A DNA stretch of 64,000 nt from Halovivax cerinus (GCF_024498195.1 NZ_CP101824.1:1984001-2048000), one strand, 5' to 3'. Shown: positions 53,546 through 61,849, counted from the first letter of the stretch. The notes: generated by a model from the sequence alone, not told the origin. Program-made: numbers and translations.

Positions 53546-54529
53546 ATGTCGTACTACGCGGGGATAGATCTCGGGGCGACGAACCTCCGTGCGGTCGTCG
53601 GCGATCCCGCAGGCGAATCCCTCGCGATCCGCCGACGGCGGACGCCGCAGGGACCGTCCGGTATCGACGTCACCGAGGCCGTACTGGAGACGCTTCGCGA
53701 CGCGTGCATCGAGACCGGGATCGAACCGGCGTCGATCGACGCCGCCGCGATCGGGTCGATCGGACCGTTCGACCTCGCCAACGGGGCCGTCGTCGATCCG
53801 GCCAATCTGCCCGATACGATCGACCGGATCCCGCTCACCGGTCCCGTCGAGCGACTCGTCGAGACCGACCGCGTCGCGTTACACAACGACGCGACGGCGG
53901 GCGTCATCGGCGAGCGCTTCTACGCCGATCGTAACCCCGACGACATGTGTTACGTGACGGTCTCGTCGGGGATCGGTGCGGGCATCTGCTGTGACGGGTC
54001 GGTCCTCTCCGGCTGGGACGGGAACGCCGGCGAGATCGGCCACATCGTCGTCGATCCCGCCGGCCTCCTGCGGTGCGGTTGCGGGCGCCCCGGTCACTGG
54101 GAGGCATACTGTTCCGGCGACGGGATTCCGGCGTACGCACGAGCGATCGCGGACCGCGAACCCGGCGTCGAGACGTCGCTCCCCCTCGAGTCGGACGATT
54201 TGGACGCCGAGAGGGTCTTCGACGCGACGGGTTCCGATCCGCTCGCAGACCTCGTCGTAGACCGCGTCGCCGACTGGAACGTCGTCGGAATCGCCACCCT
54301 CGTTCACGCCGTCGCACCGATGGTCGTCTCGATCGGCGGTGCCGTCGCGACGAACAACCCCGGGGCGGTCGTCGAACCGATCCGCGAGCGACTGGGCAGC
54401 GCCGTCATCTCGAACGTTCCCGAGGTCAGGGTGACGGCGCTCGGCGACGACGTTGTCCTCCGTGGCGCGCTCGCGAGCGCGATCACCGGTGGAACGGGTG
54501 ACGTCTCCGAACGCACGCAGACCGGGTGA
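53546..54529 (+). CDS. ROK family sugar kinase (glucokinase-like)
   Basis: A 327-aa ROK kinase. GIDLGATNLRAVVGD is the phosphate-1 motif. NDATAGVIGE holds the catalytic region and GHIVVDPAGLLRCGCGRPG the ROK zinc-binding motif with the CGCG cysteines (the third usual Cys is replaced by His in GRPGHWE). The sugar is not fixed by these features. It stands on the plus strand with a 134-bp gap from the PAS kinase. Confidence 0.9.
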   Translation: MSYYAGIDLGATNLRAVVGDPAGESLAIRRRRTPQGPSGIDVTEAVLETLRDACIETGIEPASIDAAAIGSIGPFDLANGAVVDPANLPDTIDRIPLTGPVERLVETDRVALHNDATAGVIGERFYADRNPDDMCYVTVSSGIGAGICCDGSVLSGWDGNAGEIGHIVVDPAGLLRCGCGRPGHWEAYCSGDGIPAYARAIADREPGVETSLPLESDDLDAERVFDATGSDPLADLVVDRVADWNVVGIATLVHAVAPMVVSIGGAVATNNPGAVVEPIRERLGSAVISNVPEVRVTALGDDVVLRGALASAITGGTGDVSERTQTG

Positions 54530-54691
54530 CGTCACCCAACCAACCGCACTGCGATGACCGCACTCGCCAGCGGTGTCGACCCTTCCGAACGCCCCATCGG
54601 GTCTCGTTGCTGTGTCGACGAGTTACTCGTCCCGCCGAACCCGACCGGGGAAACCCCAACGTATACCCTTACTCGATTCCTATAGCGACCT

Positions 54692-55063
54692 ATGACCGCG
54701 GCCGAGTCCGGTGAGTCGGATCCGCTCCGCGAGCGCGTCGAGCGCTGGCTCACGGCGCAGATGCCGATCATCCAGATGCACGGCGGGACCAGTGCCGTCA
54801 GGACGGCCGACGCCGAGACAGGCGAGGTGGTGATCGAACTGGGCGGCGGCTGTCGCGGCTGCTCGATCAGTGACGTCACGACGGGAAACATCCAGGCCGA
54901 ACTCCTTACGTGGGACGAGATCGACGACGTCACCGTCAGAGTCCCCGACGCCCGCGAGCAACTCGGCGGCCCCGACCAGGCCGAATCCATCATGGGTATC
55001 GATCGAACCGAAGGCGGTCGTGGTGACTGGGGCTCGTCGAACCCCGGAGCGGATCACCTATAG
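54692..55063 (+). CDS. NifU C-terminal domain protein (Fe-S scaffold-like)
   Basis: A 123-aa protein with the NifU-like domain: [41 protein letters not shown] with the CxxC metal-binding pair. It probably carries Fe-S clusters to target proteins. ATG at 54692. A 38-bp tandem array begins 12 bp after its stop. Confidence 0.9.
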   Translation: MTAAESGESDPLRERVERWLTAQMPIIQMHGGTSAVRTADAETGEVVIELGGGCRGCSISDVTTGNIQAELLTWDEIDDVTVRVPDAREQLGGPDQAESIMGIDRTEGGRGDWGSSNPGADHL

Positions 55064-55406
55064 CGTGGCCTCTCCTGTCGTTCGTGATTTCTCCTGTAAT
55101 TCGTACTCCTTCTGTCGTTCGTCGTCTCCCCTGTAGCTCTTGATCTCTTCTGTCGTTCGTCGTCTCCCCTGTAGCTCTTGATCTCTTCTGTCGTTCGTCG
55201 TCTCCCCTGTAGCTCTTGATCTCTTCTGTCGTTCGTCGTCTCCCCTGTAGCTCTTGATCTCTTCTGTCGTTCGTCGTCTCCTCTCTGGCCCGTGGTCTCG
55301 CTGCTGACGACGGCCATATTTGAGACAGGCTATACACTTTTACTACGGACACGCCTTCGTTCGAACATGCCACAGCGTGGCGGTGTGCGTAGCACTGGTG
55401 AGACCG
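55064..55406. other. 343-bp intergenic region dominated by the 38-bp array
   Basis: Apart from the array, the last 125 bp contain an A/T-rich patch (tacacttttactac near 55332-55345) that may be the promoter of the ACT-homoserine dehydrogenase operon. Minus-strand open frames through the array are repeat artefacts. Confidence 0.6.
55075..55281. repeat. 38-bp tandem repeat, 4 perfect copies plus flanking partial copies
   Basis: Units of 38 bp begin at 55112, 55150, 55188 and 55226 and look identical. A further 18 bp of the unit follow at 55264-55281, and a degenerate 37-bp copy precedes at 55075. Each unit is itself two related 19-mers (ctgtcgttcgtcgtctccc and ctgtagctcttgatctctt, alike at 11 positions). 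The array is between the NifU-domain gene and the ACT gene. Confidence 0.95.
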
Positions 55407-55973
55407 ATGAGTGACGCGAACGCCGACGAGTCGTCGCAGCCGTCGCCGACGGGCGCCAGTGAGCGGACAGCGTACACGCTCCGCCTCGAACTCGAGGACG
55501 AGCCGGGCAGGTTACACCACGCGCTCGGGCCGATCACCGAACACGGCGGAAACTTGCGATCGATCCACCACGAACGAGGCAACCGAACGCCGCGCGGGAC
55601 GATCCCTGTGGAGATCGTCATGTCGTGTTCACCCGCGCAGTTCGACGCGCTGGTCGAGAGCCTCGAAGCGGCAGACGTGACGGTGATCGAAGCCGGTTCG
55701 CGACGGTTCGAGCGGACGGTCAACGTCGTTCTCGTCGGTCACCTCGTCGACACAGACCTCTCCGATACGCTCTCGCGGATCGAGGCGTTCGAGTACGCCT
55801 CGGTCGTCGACGTTTCGCTCGCGGCCCCGGAGGGAACCGAGGGTGTCTCGAGTACGCGCGTCCAACTCGCCGTCGACGACGGGAACGTCGAGCCGGCAAT
55901 CGACGCGATCAGGTCGGTGGCGGACGAGAAGGACATCGCGGTCGTCGAGCCGCTCCACGAGGGTGATCGGTGA
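55407..55973 (+). CDS. ACT-domain amino-acid-binding protein
   Basis: A 188-aa protein with an ACT-type domain: YTLRLELEDEPGRLHHALGPITEHGGNLRSI is the classic ACT start (D-x-PG-L), and a second beta-alpha segment (VNVVLVGHLVDTDLSDTLSRIEAF) may be a further ACT domain. ACT domains bind amino acids to control enzymes. The stop (TGATG) overlaps the start of homoserine dehydrogenase, so the protein is likely a regulatory partner acting in trans. ATG at 55407; upstream in-frame codons code for no known sequence. Confidence 0.85.
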   Translation: MSDANADESSQPSPTGASERTAYTLRLELEDEPGRLHHALGPITEHGGNLRSIHHERGNRTPRGTIPVEIVMSCSPAQFDALVESLEAADVTVIEAGSRRFERTVNVVLVGHLVDTDLSDTLSRIEAFEYASVVDVSLAAPEGTEGVSSTRVQLAVDDGNVEPAIDAIRSVADEKDIAVVEPLHEGDR

Positions 55974-56923
55974 TGTCCGGTCACCGACTCGCGATCGTCG
56001 GCGCGGGCGCGGTCGGTCGGTCCGTGGCCGAACTCGCGGGCGAATACGGTCACGACGTCGCGGCGATCGCCGATTCGACCGGGGCGGCGGTCGACCCGAC
56101 TGGGGTCGACGTGCCGTCTGTGCTCCGTCGGAAACGGAGCGGGGAGCCGGTCGGCGACGACGCACCGGACGCGCTCTTCGAGAGCGACTACGACGTACTG
56201 GTCGAGGCGACGCCGACGACACTCGGCGACGCACAGCCGGGATTCGGTCACGTCGAGCGAGCGCTCGCCGCCGACCGACACGTCGTGCTGGCGAACAAAG
56301 GGCCGGTCGCCGAACGGTACGAAGAACTTCGCCGGCTCGCGGCCGAGAGTGAGGGCTCGCTTCGCTTCGAAGCGACGGTTGGCGGGGCCATCCCGATCCT
56401 CTCGACGATCGAGGATCTCACGCCCGCGGCGGTCACCGCCGTCCGCGGCGTGCTCAATGGGACGGCCAACTTCGTCCTCAGCCGGATGGCGAGCGAGGGA
56501 CTCGTCTACGACCACGTCCTCGCGGAGGCCCAGGACATGGGCGTCGCGGAGGCGGATCCGTCGTTCGACGTCGACGGCACGGACGCGGCGCTCAAGTGCG
56601 TGATCCTGGCGAACGTCCTCTCGGATGGCGGTCACTCGCTCGACGGGGCGGACGTGACGGGTATCGAGTCGATCACGCAGAGCGCCCTCGAACTCGCCGC
56701 AGAAGACGGACAGACGATACGACTCGTCGGTGAAGCGAGTCGCGACGGCGTTCGCGTCGGTCCGCGGCTGGTTCCGGAACACGGCCCGCTCGCGGTCTCC
56801 GGCACGCGTAACATCGTCCAGATCGAGACCACGCACGCGGGGCAACTCCACAACAGCGGTCGGGGTGCCGGCGGCCCGGAGACGGCCACCGCGATCCTGG
56901 CGGACGTCGAACGTCTCGAGTAA
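55973..56923 (+). CDS. hom: Homoserine dehydrogenase
   Basis: The enzyme reduces aspartate semialdehyde to homoserine for threonine and methionine. The 316-aa protein has LAIVGAGAVGRSVAELAGEYG (NAD loop), VVLANKGPVAERYEEL, FEATVGGAIPIL (conserved substrate region), NGTANFVLSRM, and DVDGTDAALKCVIL with the catalytic lysine. It lacks the C-terminal ACT domain common in bacterial Hom; that role may fall to the coupled upstream protein. ATG at 55973 overlaps the ACT stop. Confidence 0.95.
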   Translation: MSGHRLAIVGAGAVGRSVAELAGEYGHDVAAIADSTGAAVDPTGVDVPSVLRRKRSGEPVGDDAPDALFESDYDVLVEATPTTLGDAQPGFGHVERALAADRHVVLANKGPVAERYEELRRLAAESEGSLRFEATVGGAIPILSTIEDLTPAAVTAVRGVLNGTANFVLSRMASEGLVYDHVLAEAQDMGVAEADPSFDVDGTDAALKCVILANVLSDGGHSLDGADVTGIESITQSALELAAEDGQTIRLVGEASRDGVRVGPRLVPEHGPLAVSGTRNIVQIETTHAGQLHNSGRGAGGPETATAILADVERLE

Positions 56924-57040
56924 CTCATCGATGCGGTCGTCGATGTCCTCGTCTCGGAGACGGTGTTCCCCGCCAGATCGTGTGACAGTGACGCAAACCG
57001 CACGACGGCATCGGGGTGGCCTGATACGACTTTCGAAATG

Positions 57041-57078
57041 GTTTTAACTACTTCCGGCCAACAAACCCGGTATAAGCG
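57041..57078 (+). promoter_or_regulatory. Promoter region of the EF-1 alpha operon
   Basis: gttttaacta at 57041-57050 and ggtataagcg at 57069-57078 are the A/T-rich candidates before the ATG at 57101. The first is better placed for a leader of about 29 nt. Confidence 0.45.
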
Positions 57079-57100
57079 CCTTTGCGCGTGAGCTACAACA

Positions 57101-58366
57101 ATGAGCGACAAACCACACCAGAACCTGGCCATTATCGGCCACGTTGACCACGGGAAGAGTACGCTCGTGGGCCGACTCCTCTACGAGACAGGGAGCGTCC
57201 CGGAGCACGTCATCGAACAGCACCGCGAGGAAGCCAAGGAGAAGGGCAAGGGCGGCTTCGAGTTCGCCTACGTCATGGACAACCTCGCCGAGGAGCGCGA
57301 GCGCGGTGTCACCATCGACATCGCCCACCAGGAGTTCGACACGGACAAGTACTACTTCACCATCGTCGACACCCCTGGCCACCGCGACTTCGTCAAGAAC
57401 ATGATCACCGGTGCGTCGCAGGCGGACCACGCCGTCCTCGTCGTCGCCGCCGACGACGGCGTCGCGCCCCAGACCCAGGAGCACGTCTTCCTGTCGCGCA
57501 CCCTGGGTATCGAGAAGCTGATCATCGCGATCAACAAGATGGACGTCGTCGACTACTCCGAGGACGACTACAACGATGTCGTCGACGAGGTCAACAAGCT
57601 CCTCAAACAGGTCAACTTCCAGGTGGACGATAACTCGTTCATCCCGATCTCGGCGTTCGAGGGCGACAACGTCGCCGAGACGTCCGACAACACGCCGTGG
57701 TACGACGGCCGCACCCTGCTCGAGACGCTCAACGACCTGCCGGAGACCGAAGAGCCAACGGACGCACCGCTTCGCCTCCCCATTCAGGACGTCTACACGA
57801 TTTCGGGTATCGGGACCGTCCCGGTCGGACGTGTCGAAACCGGTATCATGAACATCGGCGACAACGTCTCCTTCCAGCCCAGCGACGTCGGCGGCGAGGT
57901 CAAGACGATCGAGATGCACCACGAGGAGGTGCCCGAGGCCGGTCCCGGCGACAACGTCGGATTCAACGTCCGTGGCATCGGCAAGGACGACATCCGCCGC
58001 GGTGACGTCTGTGGTCCCGCCGACGACCCGCCGACGGTCGCCGAGACCTTCCAGGCCCAGGTCGTCGTCATGCAGCACCCCTCGGTCATCACGGCCGGCT
58101 ACACGCCGGTCTTCCACGCCCACACCGCCCAGGTCGCGTGTACGATCGAGTCCATCGACGCGAAGATGGACCCCTCGAGTGGTGAGGTTACCGAAGAGAA
58201 CCCCGACTTCATCCAGTCGGGCGACGCCGCGAAGATCACGATCCGGCCGCAGAAGCCCCTCTCGATCGAGGCGGCGAGCGACATTCCGGAACTCGGCAGC
58301 TTCGCCATCCGCGACATGGGCCAGACCATCGCGGCCGGACAGGTCCTCAACGTGGACGAGAAATAA
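57101..58366 (+). CDS. tuf: Translation elongation factor 1 alpha (EF-Tu)
   Basis: EF-1 alpha brings aminoacyl-tRNA to the ribosome as its GTP complex. The 421-aa protein has [20 protein letters not shown] (G1), DTPGHRDF (G3), NKMDVVDY (G4), and [11 protein letters not shown] in the switch region. Codon use is strongly biased, as expected for an abundant protein. Rps10 follows with its start codon directly after the EF stop. Confidence 0.97.
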   Translation: MSDKPHQNLAIIGHVDHGKSTLVGRLLYETGSVPEHVIEQHREEAKEKGKGGFEFAYVMDNLAEERERGVTIDIAHQEFDTDKYYFTIVDTPGHRDFVKNMITGASQADHAVLVVAADDGVAPQTQEHVFLSRTLGIEKLIIAINKMDVVDYSEDDYNDVVDEVNKLLKQVNFQVDDNSFIPISAFEGDNVAETSDNTPWYDGRTLLETLNDLPETEEPTDAPLRLPIQDVYTISGIGTVPVGRVETGIMNIGDNVSFQPSDVGGEVKTIEMHHEEVPEAGPGDNVGFNVRGIGKDDIRRGDVCGPADDPPTVAETFQAQVVVMQHPSVITAGYTPVFHAHTAQVACTIESIDAKMDPSSGEVTEENPDFIQSGDAAKITIRPQKPLSIEAASDIPELGSFAIRDMGQTIAAGQVLNVDEK

Positions 58367-58675
58367 ATGCAGCAAGCACGTGTCCGTCTCGCCGGGACGA
58401 GTCCGCAGGACCTGGACAACATCTGTGACGACGTCCGCGAGATCGCGAACAACACGGGCGTCAACCTGAGCGGTCCGATCCCGCTCCCGACGAAGACGCT
58501 CGAGATTCCCACTCGCAAGTCGCCCGACGGCGAAGGGACGGCGACGTGGGAGCACTGGGAGATGCGCGTCCACAAGCGCCTGATCGACCTCGACGCGGAC
58601 GAGCGTGCGCTCCGTCAGCTCATGCGCATCCAGGTGCCGAACGACGTCTCCATCGAGATCGTCCTCGAAGACTGA
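58367..58675 (+). CDS. rpsJ: 30S ribosomal protein S10
   Basis: A 102-aa S10: [21 protein letters not shown] at the start, [21 protein letters not shown] in the middle, and [20 protein letters not shown] near the end. The ATG at 58367 abuts the EF-1 alpha stop. The tuf-rpsJ order is an archaeal pattern. Confidence 0.97.
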   Translation: MQQARVRLAGTSPQDLDNICDDVREIANNTGVNLSGPIPLPTKTLEIPTRKSPDGEGTATWEHWEMRVHKRLIDLDADERALRQLMRIQVPNDVSIEIVLED

Positions 58676-58781
58676 CCGGCACGCGCTGTTCGGATCGTCA
58701 CGCGCACGGTTCTCGCGCTTTCTCGACCGCGAGTGACGTCTCCGTCCGACCGATTTAGGTGACGGCCCGCGAAGAGCCGGT

Positions 58782-59384
58782 ATGACCGGGTCCGGGAGTC
58801 CGATCGTCGAGACGCTGGCGGTGTTCGTCGTCGTGTTCGTCCTCCAGTGGGTTGCGGGGCTGTTCAGTCTCGCGTTGGTGGCCGGGTTGTTCGTCCTGGC
58901 GCCACCGCTCGAGGCGAATCCCTGGACGATCGTGACGAGCGTCTACGCCCACGAGAACCTGTCTCACCTGCTCTCGAACGGCGTCGCGCTCGTGTTGTTC
59001 GGCTGGCCGATCGCGCGGGCGACGACACGCCTGCGCTTTCACCTGTTCTTCGTGACGACGGGTGCGATCGCGGGCGTTTCCCAGGTGGTCCTCTCCGGCG
59101 TCGTCGGCAACCCAACGGCCGTCCTCGGTGCGAGCGGCGCGGTCTTCGCGCTGATGGGCTACCTGCTCGCCGGCAATCGTCTCTCCGACGGATTGGCCGC
59201 GCGCGTTCAGGTGTCGCCGGTACTCGCACTGTTCGTCTTCGTCGTTCTCGGGGTCCTCATCACCCTCGCGACGGCCGCTCCGCGTGTCGCCCTCATCGCA
59301 CACTTCACCGGCTTCCTCGTCGGCGCGATGGCTGGCCGCGCCGGCCTGCTCGAAGTGCCCCGACGACAGCGGCAGTTCGGGTAG
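58782..59384 (+). CDS. Rhomboid family intramembrane serine protease
   Basis: A 200-aa protease that cleaves within membranes. Catalytic Ser118 lies in LGASGAVFALMGYL, the partner His174 in ALIAHFTGFLVGA, and HENLSHLLSNGVAL supplies His62/Asn66. About six helices span the sequence. The length fits a core rhomboid. The C-terminal tail is short and basic. Confidence 0.9.
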   Translation: MTGSGSPIVETLAVFVVVFVLQWVAGLFSLALVAGLFVLAPPLEANPWTIVTSVYAHENLSHLLSNGVALVLFGWPIARATTRLRFHLFFVTTGAIAGVSQVVLSGVVGNPTAVLGASGAVFALMGYLLAGNRLSDGLAARVQVSPVLALFVFVVLGVLITLATAAPRVALIAHFTGFLVGAMAGRAGLLEVPRRQRQFG

Positions 59385-59477
59385 CGACCGAGTCCCCGTA
59401 GTCAGTTGCTAGCCACCACCGTGACGCCGTCTCCGAAACACAAGCTACTAATAGCACACGCGGTTACGAAATCGCGA

Positions 59478-59549
59478 GGGCTCGTAGATCAGTGGCAGAT
59501 CGCTTCCTTCGCAAGGAAGAGGCCCTGGGTTCAAATCCCAGCGAGTCCA
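59478..59549 (+). tRNA. tRNA-Ala (anticodon CGC)
   Basis: A cloverleaf fits the sequence. The acceptor arms GGGCTCG and CGAGTCC pair with one G-U. The D arm is GATC...GATC. The anticodon stem CTTCC/GGAAG (59503-59507 and 59515-59519) closes the loop TTCGCAA with anticodon CGC (59510-59512). The T arm is CTGGG-TTCAAAT-CCCAG. CCA is not encoded. The anticodon reads GCG (alanine). Its 3' end is repeated at 59677-59699. Confidence 0.92.
59527..59549 (+). repeat. att-like direct repeat, copy 1 (tRNA 3' end)
   Basis: The last 23 bases of the tRNA-Ala gene are identical to 59677-59699. Integrative elements in archaea often leave such copies of the tRNA 3' half at their far end. Confidence 0.85.
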
Positions 59550-59560
59550 CTATTCTTCGC

Positions 59561-59576
59561 CGCGAGCAAACTCGCG
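59561..59576 (+). terminator. Hairpin 12 bp after the tRNA gene
   Basis: A 6-bp stem CGCGAG / CTCGCG with loop CAAA lies in the DNA between the two att-like repeats. It may be a tRNA terminator or part of the former element end. Confidence 0.4.
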
Positions 59577-59676
59577 AGCGGCGTGAATCGTCGTCGACGC
59601 TGGATTTGAAGCCCTGGAAGTCGCAGCCCGGAACGGCCGAACGTAGTGAGGCCGCAGGCCCGGTACGTCTTCCTCC

Positions 59677-59699
59677 GGGTTCAAATCCCAGCGAGTCCA
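59677..59699 (+). repeat. att-like direct repeat, copy 2
   Basis: This is identical over 23 bp to the tRNA-Ala 3' end, offset by 150 bp. It has no matching D or anticodon arm upstream, so it is a partial copy and not a second tRNA. Confidence 0.85.
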
Positions 59700-60025
59700 T
59701 CAGAATTCTTATACATTTCGAAGTCTCTCGATAGCCACAGGCTCCGACGTTCTCGGTCCAATTTGCACTCATGGTGGTGAGAAATCAACAGCCGATTTTG
59801 AGAGTGAGACGACGGTATTTGTTTCGCGCCATCGCAGTCAGTCGATTGTACCGAGTGAAACGGGGTGGTCTGCGTGAGCGCGGACCGTTCCGATACCGGC
59901 CCCGACGTTTTCCGAAAGCGGGTCGCACTCTCGCCCCGACCTGCCACAAACGGGTTACACTCGCCGGTTGCGACGAATCGGTTCACACCGTTCTCAGCCG
60001 TTGGTAACTGACGGGGTGGGCGACG
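59700..60025. other. 326-bp low-GC stretch after the att-like copy
   Basis: No gene is supported. The base composition is clearly poorer in G/C than the rest of the window (for example ttcttatacatttcgaag near 59706). Short arginine-rich frames on both strands look like chance. Confidence 0.5.
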
Positions 60026-60244
60026 GTGACGGACGCGTTCGTTCCCGCGTCATACCTGTATGACGTCGAGACGCGATCGACGTTCGTCCACCCAGCGAAA
60101 CTGGCGAGTGCCATCGAGGTTCGCGAGGCGGTCGAGAAAGCGTGGGTGAATCGGCGTGAGCCGCGTCGTCGAGCGCGACGATTGCGAGCGTTGCGGCGAG
60201 CCGGCCGCGGCGACGAGTCGCCTGTGTCCCGAGTGCGTTCGTGA
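60026..60244 (+). CDS. Small hypothetical protein of the accessory region
   Basis: A GTG-started frame of 72 aa. The first 45 residues (SYLYDVETRSTFVHPAKLAS, then IEVREAVEKAWVNRRE) look like a real protein, but the C-terminal third becomes arginine-rich and overlaps the next frame, which hints at a frameshift. I recognise no family. Confidence 0.35.
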   Translation: MTDAFVPASYLYDVETRSTFVHPAKLASAIEVREAVEKAWVNRREPRRRARRLRALRRAGRGDESPVSRVRS

Positions 60245-60275
60245 GGTGCGGAAAGCGCGGGGTGATGTGCTGTGA
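60156..60275 (+). CDS. Small zinc-ribbon-like protein
   Basis: A 39-aa frame with two Cys pairs: DDCERCGEPAAATSRLCPEC, giving C-x2-C and C-x2-C, as in minimal zinc ribbons. The GTG start is at 60156 and its TGA overlaps the GTG of the next frame (GTGA). Not assigned to a family. Confidence 0.5.
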   Translation: MSRVVERDDCERCGEPAAATSRLCPECVREVRKARGDVL

Positions 60276-60499
60276 GCTCCCGTGCGCATCTCGGCGAGAT
60301 CGAGAGTCCGAAGGCCAGCGGTGACGCGATCGAGGCGAGCCTGATTCAGGAGATCGACGCGTTGGGCTACGTGGGCGATCGGACGGCCACCTGGCACGAC
60401 GCGGAGACGACCGGTCTCCTGGAGCCGTCGACGACGCTGCCGTTTTTCGGAATCGTGGTCGTCGAGATGGAGACGCCGATCGATCCGAGCAGGAGGTAG
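60272..60499 (+). pseudogene. Truncated accessory protein, possibly of PD-(D/E)XK nuclease type
   Basis: A 75-aa frame begins with GTG overlapping the stop before it. The text SRAHLGEIESPKASGDAIEA and DRTATWHDAETTGLLEP recalls proteins I have seen in haloarchaeal elements that continue into a nuclease E-x-K motif. Here the frame ends just after VVVEMETPIDPSRR, where that motif would be expected. I read it as a truncated remnant, but only at moderate confidence. Confidence 0.4.
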
Positions 60500-60686
60500 C
60501 ACAACTCGTGTGGTCGCACGTGATCGATTCGGAGTCGGTCGACGTATCGGGAGGTGGGCGGCCGTGACGCGCCCCGATCCGCACCTTTCGCACCCGAGAG
60601 AGGGTGACCTTCCGAATGGTGACCTGGCCGTCGTCAGAGACCGACAGCTGAGCAACTCGGCTGCCATCGTGCCTTCCGAAAATCGA

Positions 60687-60869
60687 ATGCTGTACGAGTG
60701 CCTTATGGAGGTTCTATGGGCCAGCTACGTCCCCGACACGATGCCGGCGACTCTCGCGGTGGCGTGCGAGGACCTGACCGCCGAACAGCGCCAGGAGATC
60801 GCCAAGACGCTCTCGACGAGAGCTATCACGTTCGAAACAGAGGTGAGCGTGAGTGCCGAGAAGGAATAG
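60687..60869 (+). CDS. Small hypothetical protein
   Basis: A 60-aa frame from ATG at 60687: YECLMEVLWASYVPDTMPATLAVACEDLTAEQRQEIAK. It could be the end of a longer frame open from 60510, but the upstream part is arginine/proline-rich. No family recognised. It precedes the VapBC-like pair by 53 bp. Confidence 0.4.
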   Translation: MLYECLMEVLWASYVPDTMPATLAVACEDLTAEQRQEIAKTLSTRAITFETEVSVSAEKE

Positions 60870-60922
60870 CGTTCGAGCCGGTCACCAGCAGGCTTTTGCG
60901 AGCAGGTGTACAATACGACCGT

Positions 60923-61075
60923 ATGAGCCTCACTGCAGACGACTTCACTGGGTTCACGACTGGCGACCCTGAAGACGACGAGGACGAATCGCTGGGTGAT
61001 GCGCTCGCGGAGCTGGCCGTCGACATCGAAACTGATGCCGTCGAAGCGGTCCGGGACGCTCGCGAACGGACATGA
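60923..61075 (+). CDS. VapB-like antitoxin candidate
   Basis: A 50-aa acidic protein (SLTADDFTGFTTGDPEDDED, then SLGDALAELAVDIETDAVEA). Its TGA overlaps the ATG of the PIN gene (ATGA at 61072), the usual arrangement of VapBC pairs. There is no clear AbrB or ribbon-helix-helix fold to be seen, so the assignment rests on gene order and size. Confidence 0.55.
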   Translation: MSLTADDFTGFTTGDPEDDEDESLGDALAELAVDIETDAVEAVRDARERT

Positions 61076-61461
61076 AACTCTTCCTCGATACCAACGTTAT
61101 CGTTGCAGCTGTGACGCGCGACACGGAGCGGTCAGAGACCGCTATCGCTGTGCTCAATGACCTCGACGAGACGTACACGTCCGTGCTGAACCTGATGGAA
61201 CTTCGGAGTGTCCTCACGAAGAAGAAAGGGTTCGAGCGCGACCGAGTCAGCCGAATTTAGCAGCGCGTTGCGTCCCGGACCACTGTTACCTTCCCTGATG
61301 CCTCCGACATCGTTGCAGCGAACCGCCTCCAAGATGAGACGCTGTTGTATCCGATGGATGCGCTCGTTCTCGCCGCCTCCGATGCCGTCGACGCGACGCT
61401 CCTCTCATTCGATGGTGAACTCCGGGATCACGGTGCAAAACGACCGCAGGACCTCATCTAA
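61072..61461 (+). pseudogene. PIN-domain (VapC-like) toxin gene interrupted by an amber codon
   Basis: The frame begins MKLFLDTNVIVAAVTRDTER (first PIN aspartate in LDTN) and runs to codon 62, where TAG at 61258-61260 stops it. Without that stop the same frame continues for 66 codons to TAA at 61459-61461 and contains the rest of a PIN domain: FPDASDIVAAN, YPMDALVLAASDAVDATLLSFDGEL (the D-x-L...S-x-D pattern). One base change (GAG or CAG to TAG) would explain it. No frameshift is needed. Confidence 0.8.
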
Positions 61462-61849
61462 CCTGAATTCGACCGCCGTGCCGTTCTCGCCCCTGACCCA
61501 CCCCGCCGAAACCCCGGCCAACGCGCGCGGGCACGAGGCCCAGTTTCGTCGCGACATCGTTGTCAACGGTCACGGTTTCCCGCGGTCGAGGCAGGGTTCG
61601 AGCCGAGAAAAGTACCGTTCATCGGGTTCTACAGTCCGAGTATCTGCATCTCCCGACCCGAGTGCACGGGTTCGGTACCGATTCTGTCCGACGGTTACTG
61701 ACGAAACGGAGGTCCCGCAATGACGGGCTTGCCCCTGCGTCGGATCGCGACGCCGTCGAAACGCAACCGTCGAGCCCACATCCACTGTCGACGGACCTGC
61801 TGCAGGTCGTGACGAGACCGACGATCTTGGAGGCGACCACGGTGTGGAG
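61462..61849. other. 388-bp gap between the PIN remnant and the polymerase
   Basis: I find no gene. The frames here are proline/arginine-rich on one strand and serine/threonine-rich on the other with no recognisable text. The stretch may be remnant accessory DNA on the 3' side of the polymerase gene. Confidence 0.5.

Noticed and set aside
55075-55281. Possible CRISPR array (38-bp repeats)
   Set aside because: The copies are directly adjacent with no spacers, and no cas gene is in the window. It is a simple tandem repeat.
54990-55373. Minus-strand open frames through the 38-bp array
   Set aside because: Same effect; the peptides are the repeat in three frames and contain only charged low-complexity text.
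59677-59699. A second tRNA gene
   Set aside because: Only the T-arm and acceptor 3' side are present; it is a partial copy, reported as an att-like repeat.
61462-61849. Frames in the gap before the polymerase gene
   Set aside because: No motif, no start signal and low-complexity content on both strands.
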